Origin: Pseudomonadales bacterium
GTDB taxonomy: Bacteria; Pseudomonadota; Gammaproteobacteria; Pseudomonadales; Halieaceae
DNA: 64,000 nucleotides
Direction of reading: 5' to 3'
Assembly (NCBI GenBank): GCA_024234855.1
Contig: JACKNN010000001.1
Location: forward strand, 558,001-622,000
Part shown: piece by piece, positions 8,496 through 16,784 of the stretch
Layout: each line of letters starts with the position of its first letter
Position numbering within the stretch: position 1 is the stretch's first letter
Translations under genes and position numbers: made by a program
Notes under the pieces: generated by a model
The model's database searches: none
Told to the model about the DNA's origin: nothing
What the model saw: the letters and a program-made list of their open reading frames with translations, nothing else

Positions 8496-9512
8496 TTAAG
8501 AATGGGTTCCGGTGCGGCCAAACAGGCGCACCTGTATCTGAAAGCCATTGCGCTGCGCCAGGTAGACACTGGCGATATCCTCCAGGCCCGCATCCCTTGC
8601 CCACTGGCCCAGCGCCTGCGGATCGAAACCCAGCCACAGGTCGCCGCAGTTTTCGCGCGCCCAGCCCTGGTCGTGGCTGCACAGGTCGGTCACCAGCACC
8701 ACGCCGTTCGGGGCCAGGCGGGCGGCCACGTCCGCCAGCACCTGGCCGGGTGCTGGCGTGTGATGCAGTACCATATTGATGACGGCGCAATCCGCCGCCA
8801 GGCCTTGCAGTTGGTCACTGGCGGTATCGCCGTGGACAAACTCGATATTGTCGAGGCCCGCCGTCGCGGCCCGTTCGCGCGCCTGTGCCAGCATCCGCTC
8901 CGCGTTGTCCAGCGCCACCACGCGCTGGAACAATGGCCCCAGTTCCAGCAGGAAGGCGCCGTCTCCGGGACCCACTTCCAACGCCGTGTCCCGGCGTGCC
9001 AGCGGCGCGTCCCGCAGCATCTGCGCCACGGTGTCGGCGTACTGCTCGTAGCTGGCGATCAGGTCCTGCTGCTGGCGGAATTTGTGGGCATTGTCGCGGA
9101 AGAAGTTGCGGGAGTTTTCCTCGCGCTGGTGATACAGCCGCGCCAGCCGGCGATCAATGGCGGGCGGCAGCGCTATCCGGTCGACACTGGCAAAGATACG
9201 GCTCTGCAGGGGTTCCAGTTCAGCTCGATGGCCGAGGCTGCTGCGCCGGTAGAAAATAGAGTTGCCCTCGCGGCGGGTCGCCACCAGGCCGGCACTGGCC
9301 AGCACCTTCAGGTGGTGGCTCAGGGCGGGCTGGCGTATATCGAATATCGCGCACAGCTCCGACACGCCGAAGGAGTCCTGGCACAGCACGCGCAAGACCT
9401 GCAGCCGCAACGGGTCGGCGCTGGCCTTGCACAGGTTGGCCATTGCGGTCAGCTGCCCGGGGGGCGCGGAGCCGGGATCTGTGGCGGTCGGGGCTGTAGT
9501 GGCATGCTGCAT
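8496..9512 (-). CDS. sahR: ArsR-family regulator fused to a SAM-dependent methyltransferase domain, SahR-like
   Basis: This 338-residue protein has two domains. An ArsR-type winged helix (about residues 25-110) shows [37 protein letters not shown] and GNSIFYR. A class I methyltransferase fold (about 165-300) shows [33 protein letters not shown] and a glycine-rich segment followed by [11 protein letters not shown]. This fusion, placed directly before metK and ahcY, matches SahR, the SAH-responsive regulator of methionine-cycle genes known in Proteobacteria. The methyltransferase-like domain probably serves as the SAH sensor. ATG 9512 is used; the first about 20 residues are low-complexity and MANLCKA at residue 24 is an alternative start. 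The lack of the arsenic-type CxC pair in the HTH argues against a metal sensor. Confidence 0.85.
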   Translation of the reverse strand: MQHATTAPTATDPGSAPPGQLTAMANLCKASADPLRLQVLRVLCQDSFGVSELCAIFDIRQPALSHHLKVLASAGLVATRREGNSIFYRRSSLGHRAELEPLQSRIFASVDRIALPPAIDRRLARLYHQREENSRNFFRDNAHKFRQQQDLIASYEQYADTVAQMLRDAPLARRDTALEVGPGDGAFLLELGPLFQRVVALDNAERMLAQARERAATAGLDNIEFVHGDTASDQLQGLAADCAVINMVLHHTPAPGQVLADVAARLAPNGVVLVTDLCSHDQGWARENCGDLWLGFDPQALGQWARDAGLEDIASVYLAQRNGFQIQVRLFGRTGTHS

Positions 9513-9536
9513 GGGCGGCGAGTCTAGCAGGCTCTG

Positions 9537-9568
9537 CCACCTATATCAAAATAATTTGATATAGGTGG
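9537..9568. promoter_or_regulatory. Perfect 14-4-14 palindrome, candidate SahR operator
   Basis: CCACCTATATCAAA (9537-9550) and its exact reverse complement (9555-9568) flank the spacer ATAA. It lies 24 bp upstream of the sahR start and about 130 bp before the divergent tkt gene. A long A/T-centred palindrome next to an ArsR-family gene is the usual form of an autoregulatory operator. TATATCAAA and TTTGATATA half-sites fit what I know of SahR-type sites, though I cannot align them to a motif here. It could control sahR-metK and possibly tkt. Confidence 0.72.
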
Positions 9569-9699
9569 CCCCCGTCCGGCAGTGGCGGATCGACCTGAAA
9601 TTGAAAATTTCCGCCTGTTTGTTTGCCGTTGGCCTCCGCTTACGCGAAAATACCGACCGATTTTGAGCGCCTGCCCGCCCACCTCTCCTGGAGAAACAG

Positions 9700-11697
9700 A
9701 TGTCGTTCCCCCGCACTGATCTTGCCAATGCCATCCGCGCCCTGAGTATGGATGCTGTACAGAAAGCCAATAGCGGCCACCCCGGGGCTCCCATGGGAAT
9801 GGCAGATATTGCCGAGGTGCTGTGGAACGATTACCTGCAACACAACCCCGCCAACCCCCACTGGCCGAATCGGGACCGCTTTGTGTTGTCCAATGGTCAC
9901 GGCTCCATGTTGATCTACTCGCTGCTACACCTGACCGGCTATGACCTGCCAATTGAGGAGCTGAAGAATTTCCGCCAGCTGCACAGCAAGACCCCGGGTC
10001 ACCCGGAGTATGGCTATACACCGGGCATCGAGACCACGACGGGGCCGCTGGGCCAGGGCCTGGGCAATGCAGTGGGCATGGCGCTGGCGGAAAAAGTACT
10101 GGCGGCCCAGTTCAATCGCGAGGGGCACGATGTCATAGACCACCACACCTATACCTTCCTCGGGGACGGTTGCCTGATGGAGGGCATTTCCCACGAGGTC
10201 AGCTCCCTGGCCGGGACCCTGGGCCTGGGCAAGCTGATCGCCTTTTATGATGACAACGGTATTTCCATTGACGGCGAGGTGGGTGGCTGGTTTACCGACG
10301 ACACCCCGGGCCGCTTCAAGGCGTATGGCTGGCAGGTGATCAATGACGTCAACGGCCACAGCCCTTCCGAGGTCAAGGCGGCGATAGAGGCCGCCCGCCA
10401 CGAGACCCGCAAGCCGACCCTGATTTGTTGCAAGACTGTTATCGGCAAGGGTGCCCCCAACAAGCAGGGCACCGAGGCCTGCCACGGCTCCGCCCTGGGA
10501 GCCGAGGAAGTGGCGGCTACGCGTATTGCTCTCGGCTGGGAGCACGCACCCTTTCATATCCCCGCGGATATCTATGCCCGCTGGGACGCCAGGGAGAAGG
10601 GCGCGGGGTATGAACAGGCCTGGGAAGAAAAGATGGCGGCCTACGCCAGGGCTCACCCGGCGCTTGCCACCGAATTGCGGCGCCGGCTGGCGGGCGAGCT
10701 GCCGGCAGATTTTTCTGCCCGGGCCACCGCTTACATTGAACAATGCCAGCGCGAGGGCGCGACGATTGCCTCCCGCAAGGCCTCCCAGAACTGCCTTAAC
10801 GCCTTCGGCCCGATATTGCCGGAGTTGCTGGGTGGTTCCGCCGACCTGGCCGGCTCCAACCTGACAATATGGAGCGGCTCCAGGGGCATTACCCGGGATG
10901 ACGCGAGCGGCAACTATATCTATTACGGCGTGCGCGAGTTCGGCATGGCGGCGATGATGAACGGCATCGCCCTGCACGGGGGCTTTATCAACTACGGCGC
11001 CACTTTCCTGATGTTCATGGAATACGCGCGCAACGCCGTGCGCATGGCAGCGTTAATGAAGCAGCAGTCGATCTTCGTGTTCACCCACGACTCCATCGGC
11101 CTGGGAGAGGACGGTCCCACCCACCAGCCGGTAGAGCAGCTCACCGCCCTGCGCAGCACGCCGAGTATGCAAACCTGGCGCCCCTGCGACGCGGTGGAAT
11201 CCGCGGTCGCCTGGAAAGCGGCGATCGAGCGCCGCGACGGGCCGACCTCACTGGTTTTCTCCCGCCAGAACCTGCCCCACCAACCGCGCGATGCGGATCA
11301 GTTGGCCGCCATTGCCAGGGGTGCCTACGTGCTGCGCAACTGCGAGGGGACCCCGGAGGCCATCCTGATCGCCACCGGCTCGGAAGTCGGGCTGGCCATG
11401 GCGGCCGCTGAGCGCCTGGCCGGCGCCGGCAAGCAGATCCGGGTGGTATCCATGCCCTGCGCGGAGCTGTTCGAGCAGCAGGATGCCGCTTACCGCGAGG
11501 CCGTGTTGCCCAGCGATGTGCTTGCCCGCGTGGCGGTGGAAGCCCTGCACGCGGACTTCTGGTACAAGTACGTGGGCCTGGACGGCCGGGTGGTGGGTAT
11601 GACCACCTTTGGTGAGTCGGCGCCCGCCGGCGACCTCATGAATTACTTTGGCTTTACCGTGGACAACGTGGTCGCCGTCGTCGCAGAGGTTCTCTAG
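9700..11697 (+). CDS. tkt: Transketolase
   Basis: Tkt moves two-carbon units between sugar phosphates in the pentose phosphate pathway, with thiamine diphosphate. The 665 residues are full length. Motifs visible are the N-terminal [18 protein letters not shown], the ThDP/Mg site [12 protein letters not shown] near residue 155 with NNG-type DDNGIS, and [13 protein letters not shown] near 465 in the pyrimidine domain. ATG 9700 follows GGAGAAACAG, a good ribosome-binding site. It starts a plus-strand run tkt-epd-pgk-fba with gaps of only 16-69 bp, a common gammaproteobacterial arrangement. It is divergent from sahR and shares the intergenic region that carries the palindrome. Confidence 0.98.
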   Translation: MSFPRTDLANAIRALSMDAVQKANSGHPGAPMGMADIAEVLWNDYLQHNPANPHWPNRDRFVLSNGHGSMLIYSLLHLTGYDLPIEELKNFRQLHSKTPGHPEYGYTPGIETTTGPLGQGLGNAVGMALAEKVLAAQFNREGHDVIDHHTYTFLGDGCLMEGISHEVSSLAGTLGLGKLIAFYDDNGISIDGEVGGWFTDDTPGRFKAYGWQVINDVNGHSPSEVKAAIEAARHETRKPTLICCKTVIGKGAPNKQGTEACHGSALGAEEVAATRIALGWEHAPFHIPADIYARWDAREKGAGYEQAWEEKMAAYARAHPALATELRRRLAGELPADFSARATAYIEQCQREGATIASRKASQNCLNAFGPILPELLGGSADLAGSNLTIWSGSRGITRDDASGNYIYYGVREFGMAAMMNGIALHGGFINYGATFLMFMEYARNAVRMAALMKQQSIFVFTHDSIGLGEDGPTHQPVEQLTALRSTPSMQTWRPCDAVESAVAWKAAIERRDGPTSLVFSRQNLPHQPRDADQLAAIARGAYVLRNCEGTPEAILIATGSEVGLAMAAAERLAGAGKQIRVVSMPCAELFEQQDAAYREAVLPSDVLARVAVEALHADFWYKYVGLDGRVVGMTTFGESAPAGDLMNYFGFTVDNVVAVVAEVL

Positions 11698-11713
11698 ACG
11701 CTCCCCGGAGGAA

Positions 11714-12733
11714 ATGCACTTGCTGCGACTGGCGATCAACGGCTATGGCAGGATAGGCCGCAGCGTGCTGCGCGCCTTGTACGAAAGCTCATTGATCCCC
11801 GAATTGCAGGTGGTGGCGGTAAACGAGCTGGCCGATGCCCGCACCGTGCTGCACCTCACCCGTTACGACTCCACCCACGGGCGATTCAGCGGTACCCTGG
11901 CCGGCGATGACAGCCACTTGTGGGTGAACGGCGATCCCATTACCCTGCTGCGACGCCCCCGGATCAGTGACCTGCCCTGGGGTGAGCTCGGTGTCGACAT
12001 GGTGCTCGAATGCACCGGGGCTTTCTCCGACCGGTCTACCGCGGAGCTGCACCTGCGACAGGGGGCGAGCAAGGTACTGTTCTCCCAGCCCGCCGAGGCC
12101 GACGTCGACGCCACCGTGGTCTACGGCGTCAACCAGCGGTTGTTGCGGGCGGGTCACAGCATCGCCTCCACCGCCTCCTGTACGACCAACGCCATCGTGC
12201 CGGTCATCCAGGCCCTGCACGAGACAGTGGGGATAGAGAGCGGCACGATTACCACTATCCACTCGGCGATGAACGACCAGCCCGTGCTGGATGCCTATCA
12301 TCATACTGACCTGCGCAAGACCCGGGCCGCATCGCAGTCGATCATCCCGGTGGACACCGGCCTTGCCCGCGGCGTGGAGCGGATACTGCCGGCGATGGCG
12401 GGCCGTTTCACCGCCCAGGCGCTGCGGGTACCCACGCTGAATGTGTCGGCGCTGGACCTCACCGTGTGCACCAGCACAGACACCGATGTGGCGGCAATTA
12501 ACCGTGTTTTGCATGACGCAGCTCAAAGCGGGTTCGACGGGGTCCTGGGCTATACTGAAGAGCTGCTGGCCTCCTGCGATTTCAACCACGATGACCGCTC
12601 CAGTATCGTTGATGCAAGCCAGACCAGGGTAAGCGGCAGGCGCCTGGTGAAAGTGCTCACCTGGTTCGACAACGAGTGGGGTTACGCCAACCGGATGCTG
12701 GACGTGGCCAGGTACTGGGGCAGCTTGAAGTAG
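11714..12733 (+). CDS. epd: Erythrose-4-phosphate dehydrogenase (GapB/Epd type)
   Basis: Epd oxidises erythrose-4-phosphate to 4-phosphoerythronate, the first step of the DXP-independent route to pyridoxal phosphate. The protein has the GAPDH fold: Rossmann start LAINGYGRIGRSVLRAL, catalytic STASCTTNAIVPV, and the C-terminal WFDNEWGYANRML. Epd rather than glycolytic GapA is favoured by NELADARTVLHLTRYDSTHGR, GVDMVLECTGAF and IHSAMNDQPVLDAYH. Two starts are possible: ATG 11714 lies only 2 nt after GGAGG, whereas TTG 11720 lies 8 nt after it, an ideal spacing. The real product may therefore be two residues shorter. It sits between tkt (E4P maker) and pgk. A GapA role cannot be fully excluded. 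Confidence 0.88.
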   Translation: MHLLRLAINGYGRIGRSVLRALYESSLIPELQVVAVNELADARTVLHLTRYDSTHGRFSGTLAGDDSHLWVNGDPITLLRRPRISDLPWGELGVDMVLECTGAFSDRSTAELHLRQGASKVLFSQPAEADVDATVVYGVNQRLLRAGHSIASTASCTTNAIVPVIQALHETVGIESGTITTIHSAMNDQPVLDAYHHTDLRKTRAASQSIIPVDTGLARGVERILPAMAGRFTAQALRVPTLNVSALDLTVCTSTDTDVAAINRVLHDAAQSGFDGVLGYTEELLASCDFNHDDRSSIVDASQTRVSGRRLVKVLTWFDNEWGYANRMLDVARYWGSLK

Positions 12734-12772
12734 CGCTTTCTATTGGATAGGAAGCCCAGGGAGCCAGGATAT

Positions 12773-13951
12773 ATGACGTTGAAAGTAGATTTGATGCGCA
12801 GCCTCGACCTCAGGGGCAAGCGGGTACTGATCCGCGAGGATCTCAATGTTCCGATCAAGGACGGGCGGGTGAGCAGTGATGCCCGTATCCGCGCCGCCCT
12901 GCCCACTATCGAGCAGGCCGTCAAGGCCGGGGCCCGGGTGATATTGATGTCCCACCTGGGACGGCCGGTAGAGGGGGCGTTCGACCCGCAGTTTTCGCTG
13001 GCCCCGGTGGCGGAGCATCTCGCCGGCCTGCTGGGGAAACCGGTGAAACTGGTGACGGACTGGCGCGCTGGCGTGGAGGTGGCCGGGGGCGAGGTGGCCA
13101 TGCTGGAGAACGTGCGCTTCAATCCGGGTGAGAAGAAAAATGCCGAGGAACTGGCGCGGGCCTACGCGGCGCTGTGTGATATTTTCGTCATGGATGCCTT
13201 TGGCACGGCCCACCGCGCCGAGGCCTCCACCCACGGGGTCGGCAGGTTTGCGCCGGTTGCCTGCGCCGGCCCGCTGCTGGAAGGCGAACTGAATGCGCTG
13301 GAAAAAGCGCTGGCGAACCCGGCGCGGCCGATGGTGGCTATCGTCGGTGGCTCCAAGGTGTCCACCAAGTTGACCGTACTGGAAACCCTGGCGGAGAAGG
13401 TCGATCAGCTGGTGGTGGGCGGGGGTATTGCCAACACATTCCTGGCCGCCAGCGGCAAGCCCGTGGGCAAATCCCTGTGTGAACACGAACTGATCCCGGC
13501 AGCCGCGGCCCTGATGCGGAAAACCCGTATTCCCCTGCCGGCTGATGTCGTCATCGCCACGGAGCTTGCCGAGAATGCCCGGGCCAGCCTCAAGTCGGCG
13601 GATGAGGTGGGGGATGAGGATATGATCCTGGATATCGGCCCGGTCGCCGCGGCCGAAATCGCCGCTATCCTGGAGCAGGCCGGCACGATTTTGTGGAACG
13701 GCCCGGTCGGGGTGTTCGAGTTCGACCAGTTCGCCGCTGGCACCGAGACCGTGTCCCGGGCCATCGCGGCCAGCCCGGCGTTTTCCCTGGCGGGCGGCGG
13801 TGACACCCTGGCGGCGATTGACAAATTCGGTATCGCCGATAAGGTCTCCTATATATCAACCGGCGGTGGTGCCTTCCTGGAGTATGTTGAAGGCAAGATT
13901 CTCCCCGCGGTTGCCATGCTGGAGCAGCGCGCCGGGCGAGCACCAGAATAA
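12773..13951 (+). CDS. pgk: Phosphoglycerate kinase
   Basis: Pgk transfers phosphate between 1,3-bisphosphoglycerate and ADP in glycolysis and gluconeogenesis. From ATG 12773 (GGGAG upstream) it has 392 residues, the normal size. Motifs include [20 protein letters not shown] (where RVD is more usual), [17 protein letters not shown], the nucleotide-site segments GGSKVSTK and NGPVGVFE, and STGGGAFLE near the C-terminus. In-frame ATG/TTG codons upstream are not conserved. It is the third gene of the tkt-epd-pgk-fba run. Confidence 0.97.
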   Translation: MTLKVDLMRSLDLRGKRVLIREDLNVPIKDGRVSSDARIRAALPTIEQAVKAGARVILMSHLGRPVEGAFDPQFSLAPVAEHLAGLLGKPVKLVTDWRAGVEVAGGEVAMLENVRFNPGEKKNAEELARAYAALCDIFVMDAFGTAHRAEASTHGVGRFAPVACAGPLLEGELNALEKALANPARPMVAIVGGSKVSTKLTVLETLAEKVDQLVVGGGIANTFLAASGKPVGKSLCEHELIPAAAALMRKTRIPLPADVVIATELAENARASLKSADEVGDEDMILDIGPVAAAEIAAILEQAGTILWNGPVGVFEFDQFAAGTETVSRAIAASPAFSLAGGGDTLAAIDKFGIADKVSYISTGGGAFLEYVEGKILPAVAMLEQRAGRAPE

Positions 13952-14020
13952 GCGACGGCAACTGCTTGTCGGCAGTGCAATCGCCCACTCACAACTTGCG
14001 AACACAAAAGGAACACCACC

Positions 14021-15085
14021 ATGGCACTAATCAGTATGCGACAGTTGCTGGATCACGCCGCCGAACACGGCTACGGGGTGCCGGCGTTTAACGTCAACAA
14101 CCTCGAGCAGACCCGGGCCATTATGGAGGCGGCGGACAAAACCAACTCCCCGGTGATCATGCAGGCGAGCGCAGGCGCCCGCAAATACGCCGGCGCGCCT
14201 TTTCTGCGGGCCATGATGGAAGCGGCCATGAACGAGTTCCCGCATATTCCCGTGGTGGTGCACCAGGATCACGGTGTGTCTCCAGCGGTGTGCCAGCGTT
14301 CCATCCAGTTGGGCTTCAGCTCGGTCATGATGGACGGTTCGCTGGGCGAGGACGGCAAAACCCCCATGGACTACGACTATAACGTGGCGGTTACCCGCGC
14401 CGTAGTGGAGCTCGCCCACGCCTGCGGCGTCTCGGTTGAAGGGGAGCTGGGTTGCCTGGGCTCGCTGGAGACCGGCGAGGCGGGCGAGGAAGATGGTATC
14501 GGCGCCGAGGGCAAACTGACCCACGACCAGATGCTGACCGACCCGGAGGAGGCCGCCGCATTCGTCAAGGCGACCGGGGTCGACGCCCTGGCGATCGCCT
14601 GTGGCACCAGCCACGGGGCCTATAAATTTACCCGTCCGCCCACCGGCGATATCCTCGCCATCGACCGTATCAAGGACATCAACTCGCGTATTCCCAATAC
14701 CCACCTGGTGATGCACGGGTCCTCCTCGGTGCCACAGGACTGGCTGGCGATAATCAACCAGTACGGCGGCGAGATACCCGAGACCTACGGTGTGCCGCTG
14801 GAGCAGATCCAGGAGGGCATACGCCACGGGGTGCGCAAAGTGAATATCGACACCGATTTGCGGCTGGCTTCAACCGGCGCGATTCGCCGTTTCCTGGCGC
14901 AGAAGCCGTCAGAATTCGATCCGCGCAAGTACCTCGCGGAAACCATCGTGGCCATGCGGGACATCTGCGTCGAGCGCTACGAGGCCTTCGGCACCGCCGG
15001 CAATGCCGGCAAGATCAAGGTGAAATCCCTGGCGGCCATGCAGCTTGCCTACGATGCCGGTGAGCTCAACCAGCGAGTGAACTGA
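14021..15085 (+). CDS. fba: Class II fructose-bisphosphate aldolase
   Basis: Fba splits fructose-1,6-bisphosphate into DHAP and glyceraldehyde-3-phosphate using a divalent metal. The 354-residue protein starts [20 protein letters not shown] and shows VVHQDHGVS (metal/active-site region), [21 protein letters not shown] and MHGSSSVP. These match the long class II subgroup that includes Calvin-cycle CbbA enzymes, but nothing autotrophic is nearby, so a glycolytic/gluconeogenic role is likely. AAGGA lies upstream of ATG 14021. It closes the tkt-epd-pgk-fba run. Confidence 0.97.
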   Translation: MALISMRQLLDHAAEHGYGVPAFNVNNLEQTRAIMEAADKTNSPVIMQASAGARKYAGAPFLRAMMEAAMNEFPHIPVVVHQDHGVSPAVCQRSIQLGFSSVMMDGSLGEDGKTPMDYDYNVAVTRAVVELAHACGVSVEGELGCLGSLETGEAGEEDGIGAEGKLTHDQMLTDPEEAAAFVKATGVDALAIACGTSHGAYKFTRPPTGDILAIDRIKDINSRIPNTHLVMHGSSSVPQDWLAIINQYGGEIPETYGVPLEQIQEGIRHGVRKVNIDTDLRLASTGAIRRFLAQKPSEFDPRKYLAETIVAMRDICVERYEAFGTAGNAGKIKVKSLAAMQLAYDAGELNQRVN

Positions 15086-15094
15086 GCCCGGGTC

Positions 15095-16087
15095 TTGACG
15101 CCAGAGCAGCTGGGGGAATTGCGCGAACGTCTGCCGGCGTTCGCCGACAACGAGACCGTAACGCCACTGCAGCGCGAGTTCTGTCGCTTCTACGAAATGG
15201 ATTTTTCCGACCGGCTGCCCCTTGTGGAATACCGGATGGGGGCGGTGCGCTCGGGCGACTACACCCTGGCGGTGCACCGCTGGTTGCAGCCCGGGGCCAG
15301 CGGCAACCTCCTGCTGGTGCACGGCTATTTCGATCACAGCGGCCTGTTCTGCAAATTGATCGAGTACGGTCTGTCACTCAACTGCAATGTCTTGATTTTT
15401 GACCTCCCCGGCCATGGCCTGTCCTCTGGTGAAACGGCCGCGATCGATGATTTTGCCGATTACGGCCACGCTGTCGCCGCTGTGCTCGAGGCCGCGTCGT
15501 TGCCCGGGCTGCCGCTGTGGGTAATGGCCCAGAGCACCGGTTGCGCGGCGCTGGTCGAGTATGCCCGTCACCACGGTTGGCCCTTTGCAGCCGCGGTGAT
15601 GCTGGCCCCGCTGGTGCGCCCCTTTGGCTGGCGCCGGGCGCGCCTGGCACATTCGCTGGTGCGCCCGTTTGCCGGCAGCGTAGAGCGGAAGTTCGCACCG
15701 AATTCCACTGACCGGGAGTTCCTGGCGTTTTTACAGCGGGACCCCTTGCAAAGCAGGCGACTGCCTGTGCGCTGGGTGACCGCCCTGCGCCGCTGGATTG
15801 CGTCGCTTCCGGCAGGGGATATCGGCGCAGGACCTGCCCTGATTGTGCAGGGGGATGCCGATCGCACGGTGGACTGGCGCTACAATACCGCCTTCTACTG
15901 CGGATTGTTTCCCGGCAGCCAGGTGGTCGTGCTGCCGGGTGCCGGCCACCAGTTGGCCAATGAAGCGCCGGCGCTGCGCCAGGCATACCTGAAGGATGTT
16001 GCGTCGTGGCTGGCGCTGCGCGGTCTGTCATCAATCGTTGACGGCACTTTGACAGGCGCGTCCAGCGGAATCAGCCGCGATAAATGA
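15095..16087 (+). CDS. Alpha/beta hydrolase (monoacylglycerol-lipase/S33-like)
   Basis: This 330-residue protein has a complete hydrolase core: LLLVHGYFDHSGLF near residue 72, the family element DLPGHGLSSG near 107, the nucleophile elbow AQSTG with Ser147 (Ala in place of the first Gly of GxSxG), GDADRTVDW carrying the acid, and GAGHQLANE carrying the His near 290. There is no signal peptide. It starts at TTG 15095, only 9 bp after the fba stop, with a weak upstream Shine-Dalgarno. The next in-frame ATG is about 34 codons downstream, still ahead of the hydrolase core, so the N-terminus is uncertain. The tight spacing suggests co-transcription with fba. The substrate is unknown. Confidence 0.82.
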   Translation: MTPEQLGELRERLPAFADNETVTPLQREFCRFYEMDFSDRLPLVEYRMGAVRSGDYTLAVHRWLQPGASGNLLLVHGYFDHSGLFCKLIEYGLSLNCNVLIFDLPGHGLSSGETAAIDDFADYGHAVAAVLEAASLPGLPLWVMAQSTGCAALVEYARHHGWPFAAAVMLAPLVRPFGWRRARLAHSLVRPFAGSVERKFAPNSTDREFLAFLQRDPLQSRRLPVRWVTALRRWIASLPAGDIGAGPALIVQGDADRTVDWRYNTAFYCGLFPGSQVVVLPGAGHQLANEAPALRQAYLKDVASWLALRGLSSIVDGTLTGASSGISRDK

Positions 16088-16120
16088 CGGCAGTGCAGAA
16101 GAACTGAATGTGAGGAAGCT

Positions 16121-16591
16121 ATGAAATTACCCGGATCCCGCCTGTTGTATGCCTTCGCGCTGCTCGCCAGCGCCGCGCTGCACGCCGAGGAGCGCGGCTC
16201 GTTTCCCGGCATAGAGAAACTGATGACACCCCAGGAATTCCAGGCCACCGGACTGCACAAGCTCACTCCCGCAGAGCGCGAGGCGCTGGACCGATTCCTG
16301 GTCAGGTACACCGCCGAGGATTCACAGGTGTTGTTTAATAACGATGAGGAGGTAAAAAAAGCAGTGGATGAGCAGGTCATCACTTCGATTATCCTGCCGC
16401 CTTTTTCCGGATGGTCCGGGGATACCGTATTCCGCCTGCAGAATGGCCAGGTCTGGCAGCAGCGACAGGGTGGCAATTATCCTTACCGCGGGTCCAATCC
16501 GGAGGTCAGGATAAGCAAGAATTTTATGGGATTTTATCGCATGGAGCTGACTGAGAACGGCAAGGCCGTTGCGGTAAAAAGGCTTAAATAA
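16121..16591 (+). CDS. Conserved hypothetical exported protein
   Basis: I do not recognise this 156-residue protein. It has a signal peptide (about 1-22, RLLYAFALLASAALHAEE) and a mature part with LTPAEREALDRFL near 52. A conserved-looking C-terminal half follows (FSGWSGDTVFRLQNGQVWQQ, then NPEVRISKNFMGFYRMEL). That half resembles a small beta-rich domain seen in proteins described only as hypothetical in marine Proteobacteria. ATG 16121 follows GAGGAAGCT. It sits 33 bp after the hydrolase. A periplasmic location is inferred from the signal sequence. Confidence 0.72.
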   Translation: MKLPGSRLLYAFALLASAALHAEERGSFPGIEKLMTPQEFQATGLHKLTPAEREALDRFLVRYTAEDSQVLFNNDEEVKKAVDEQVITSIILPPFSGWSGDTVFRLQNGQVWQQRQGGNYPYRGSNPEVRISKNFMGFYRMELTENGKAVAVKRLK

Positions 16592-16784
16592 AAAAAAATG
16601 TGGTTTTTTTCACACAAATTGAAGGCGAAATACCCCGAAAAGGGGGTTTACCAATGGAACTTCCGTGAAACAATTGCGCCACTGGATAACTTCCTGGCGC
16701 GCCTGAGAAGCACAAATTAAAAAAAGGCCAGACGAAGTTCTCTAAAAAGTGTTTTATATACCTATTATTAAAGGGGACATAACC

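Noticed and set aside
7378..9527. Long plus-strand frames opposite metK and sahR
   Set aside because: Both minus-strand genes are certain and the plus frames show no domain.
16600..16655. A/T-rich hairpins between the small exported protein and the receptor as a terminator
   Set aside because: Several weak stem options exist (for example ACCCC...GGGGT), but none has both a strong stem and a T-run, so I do not call one.
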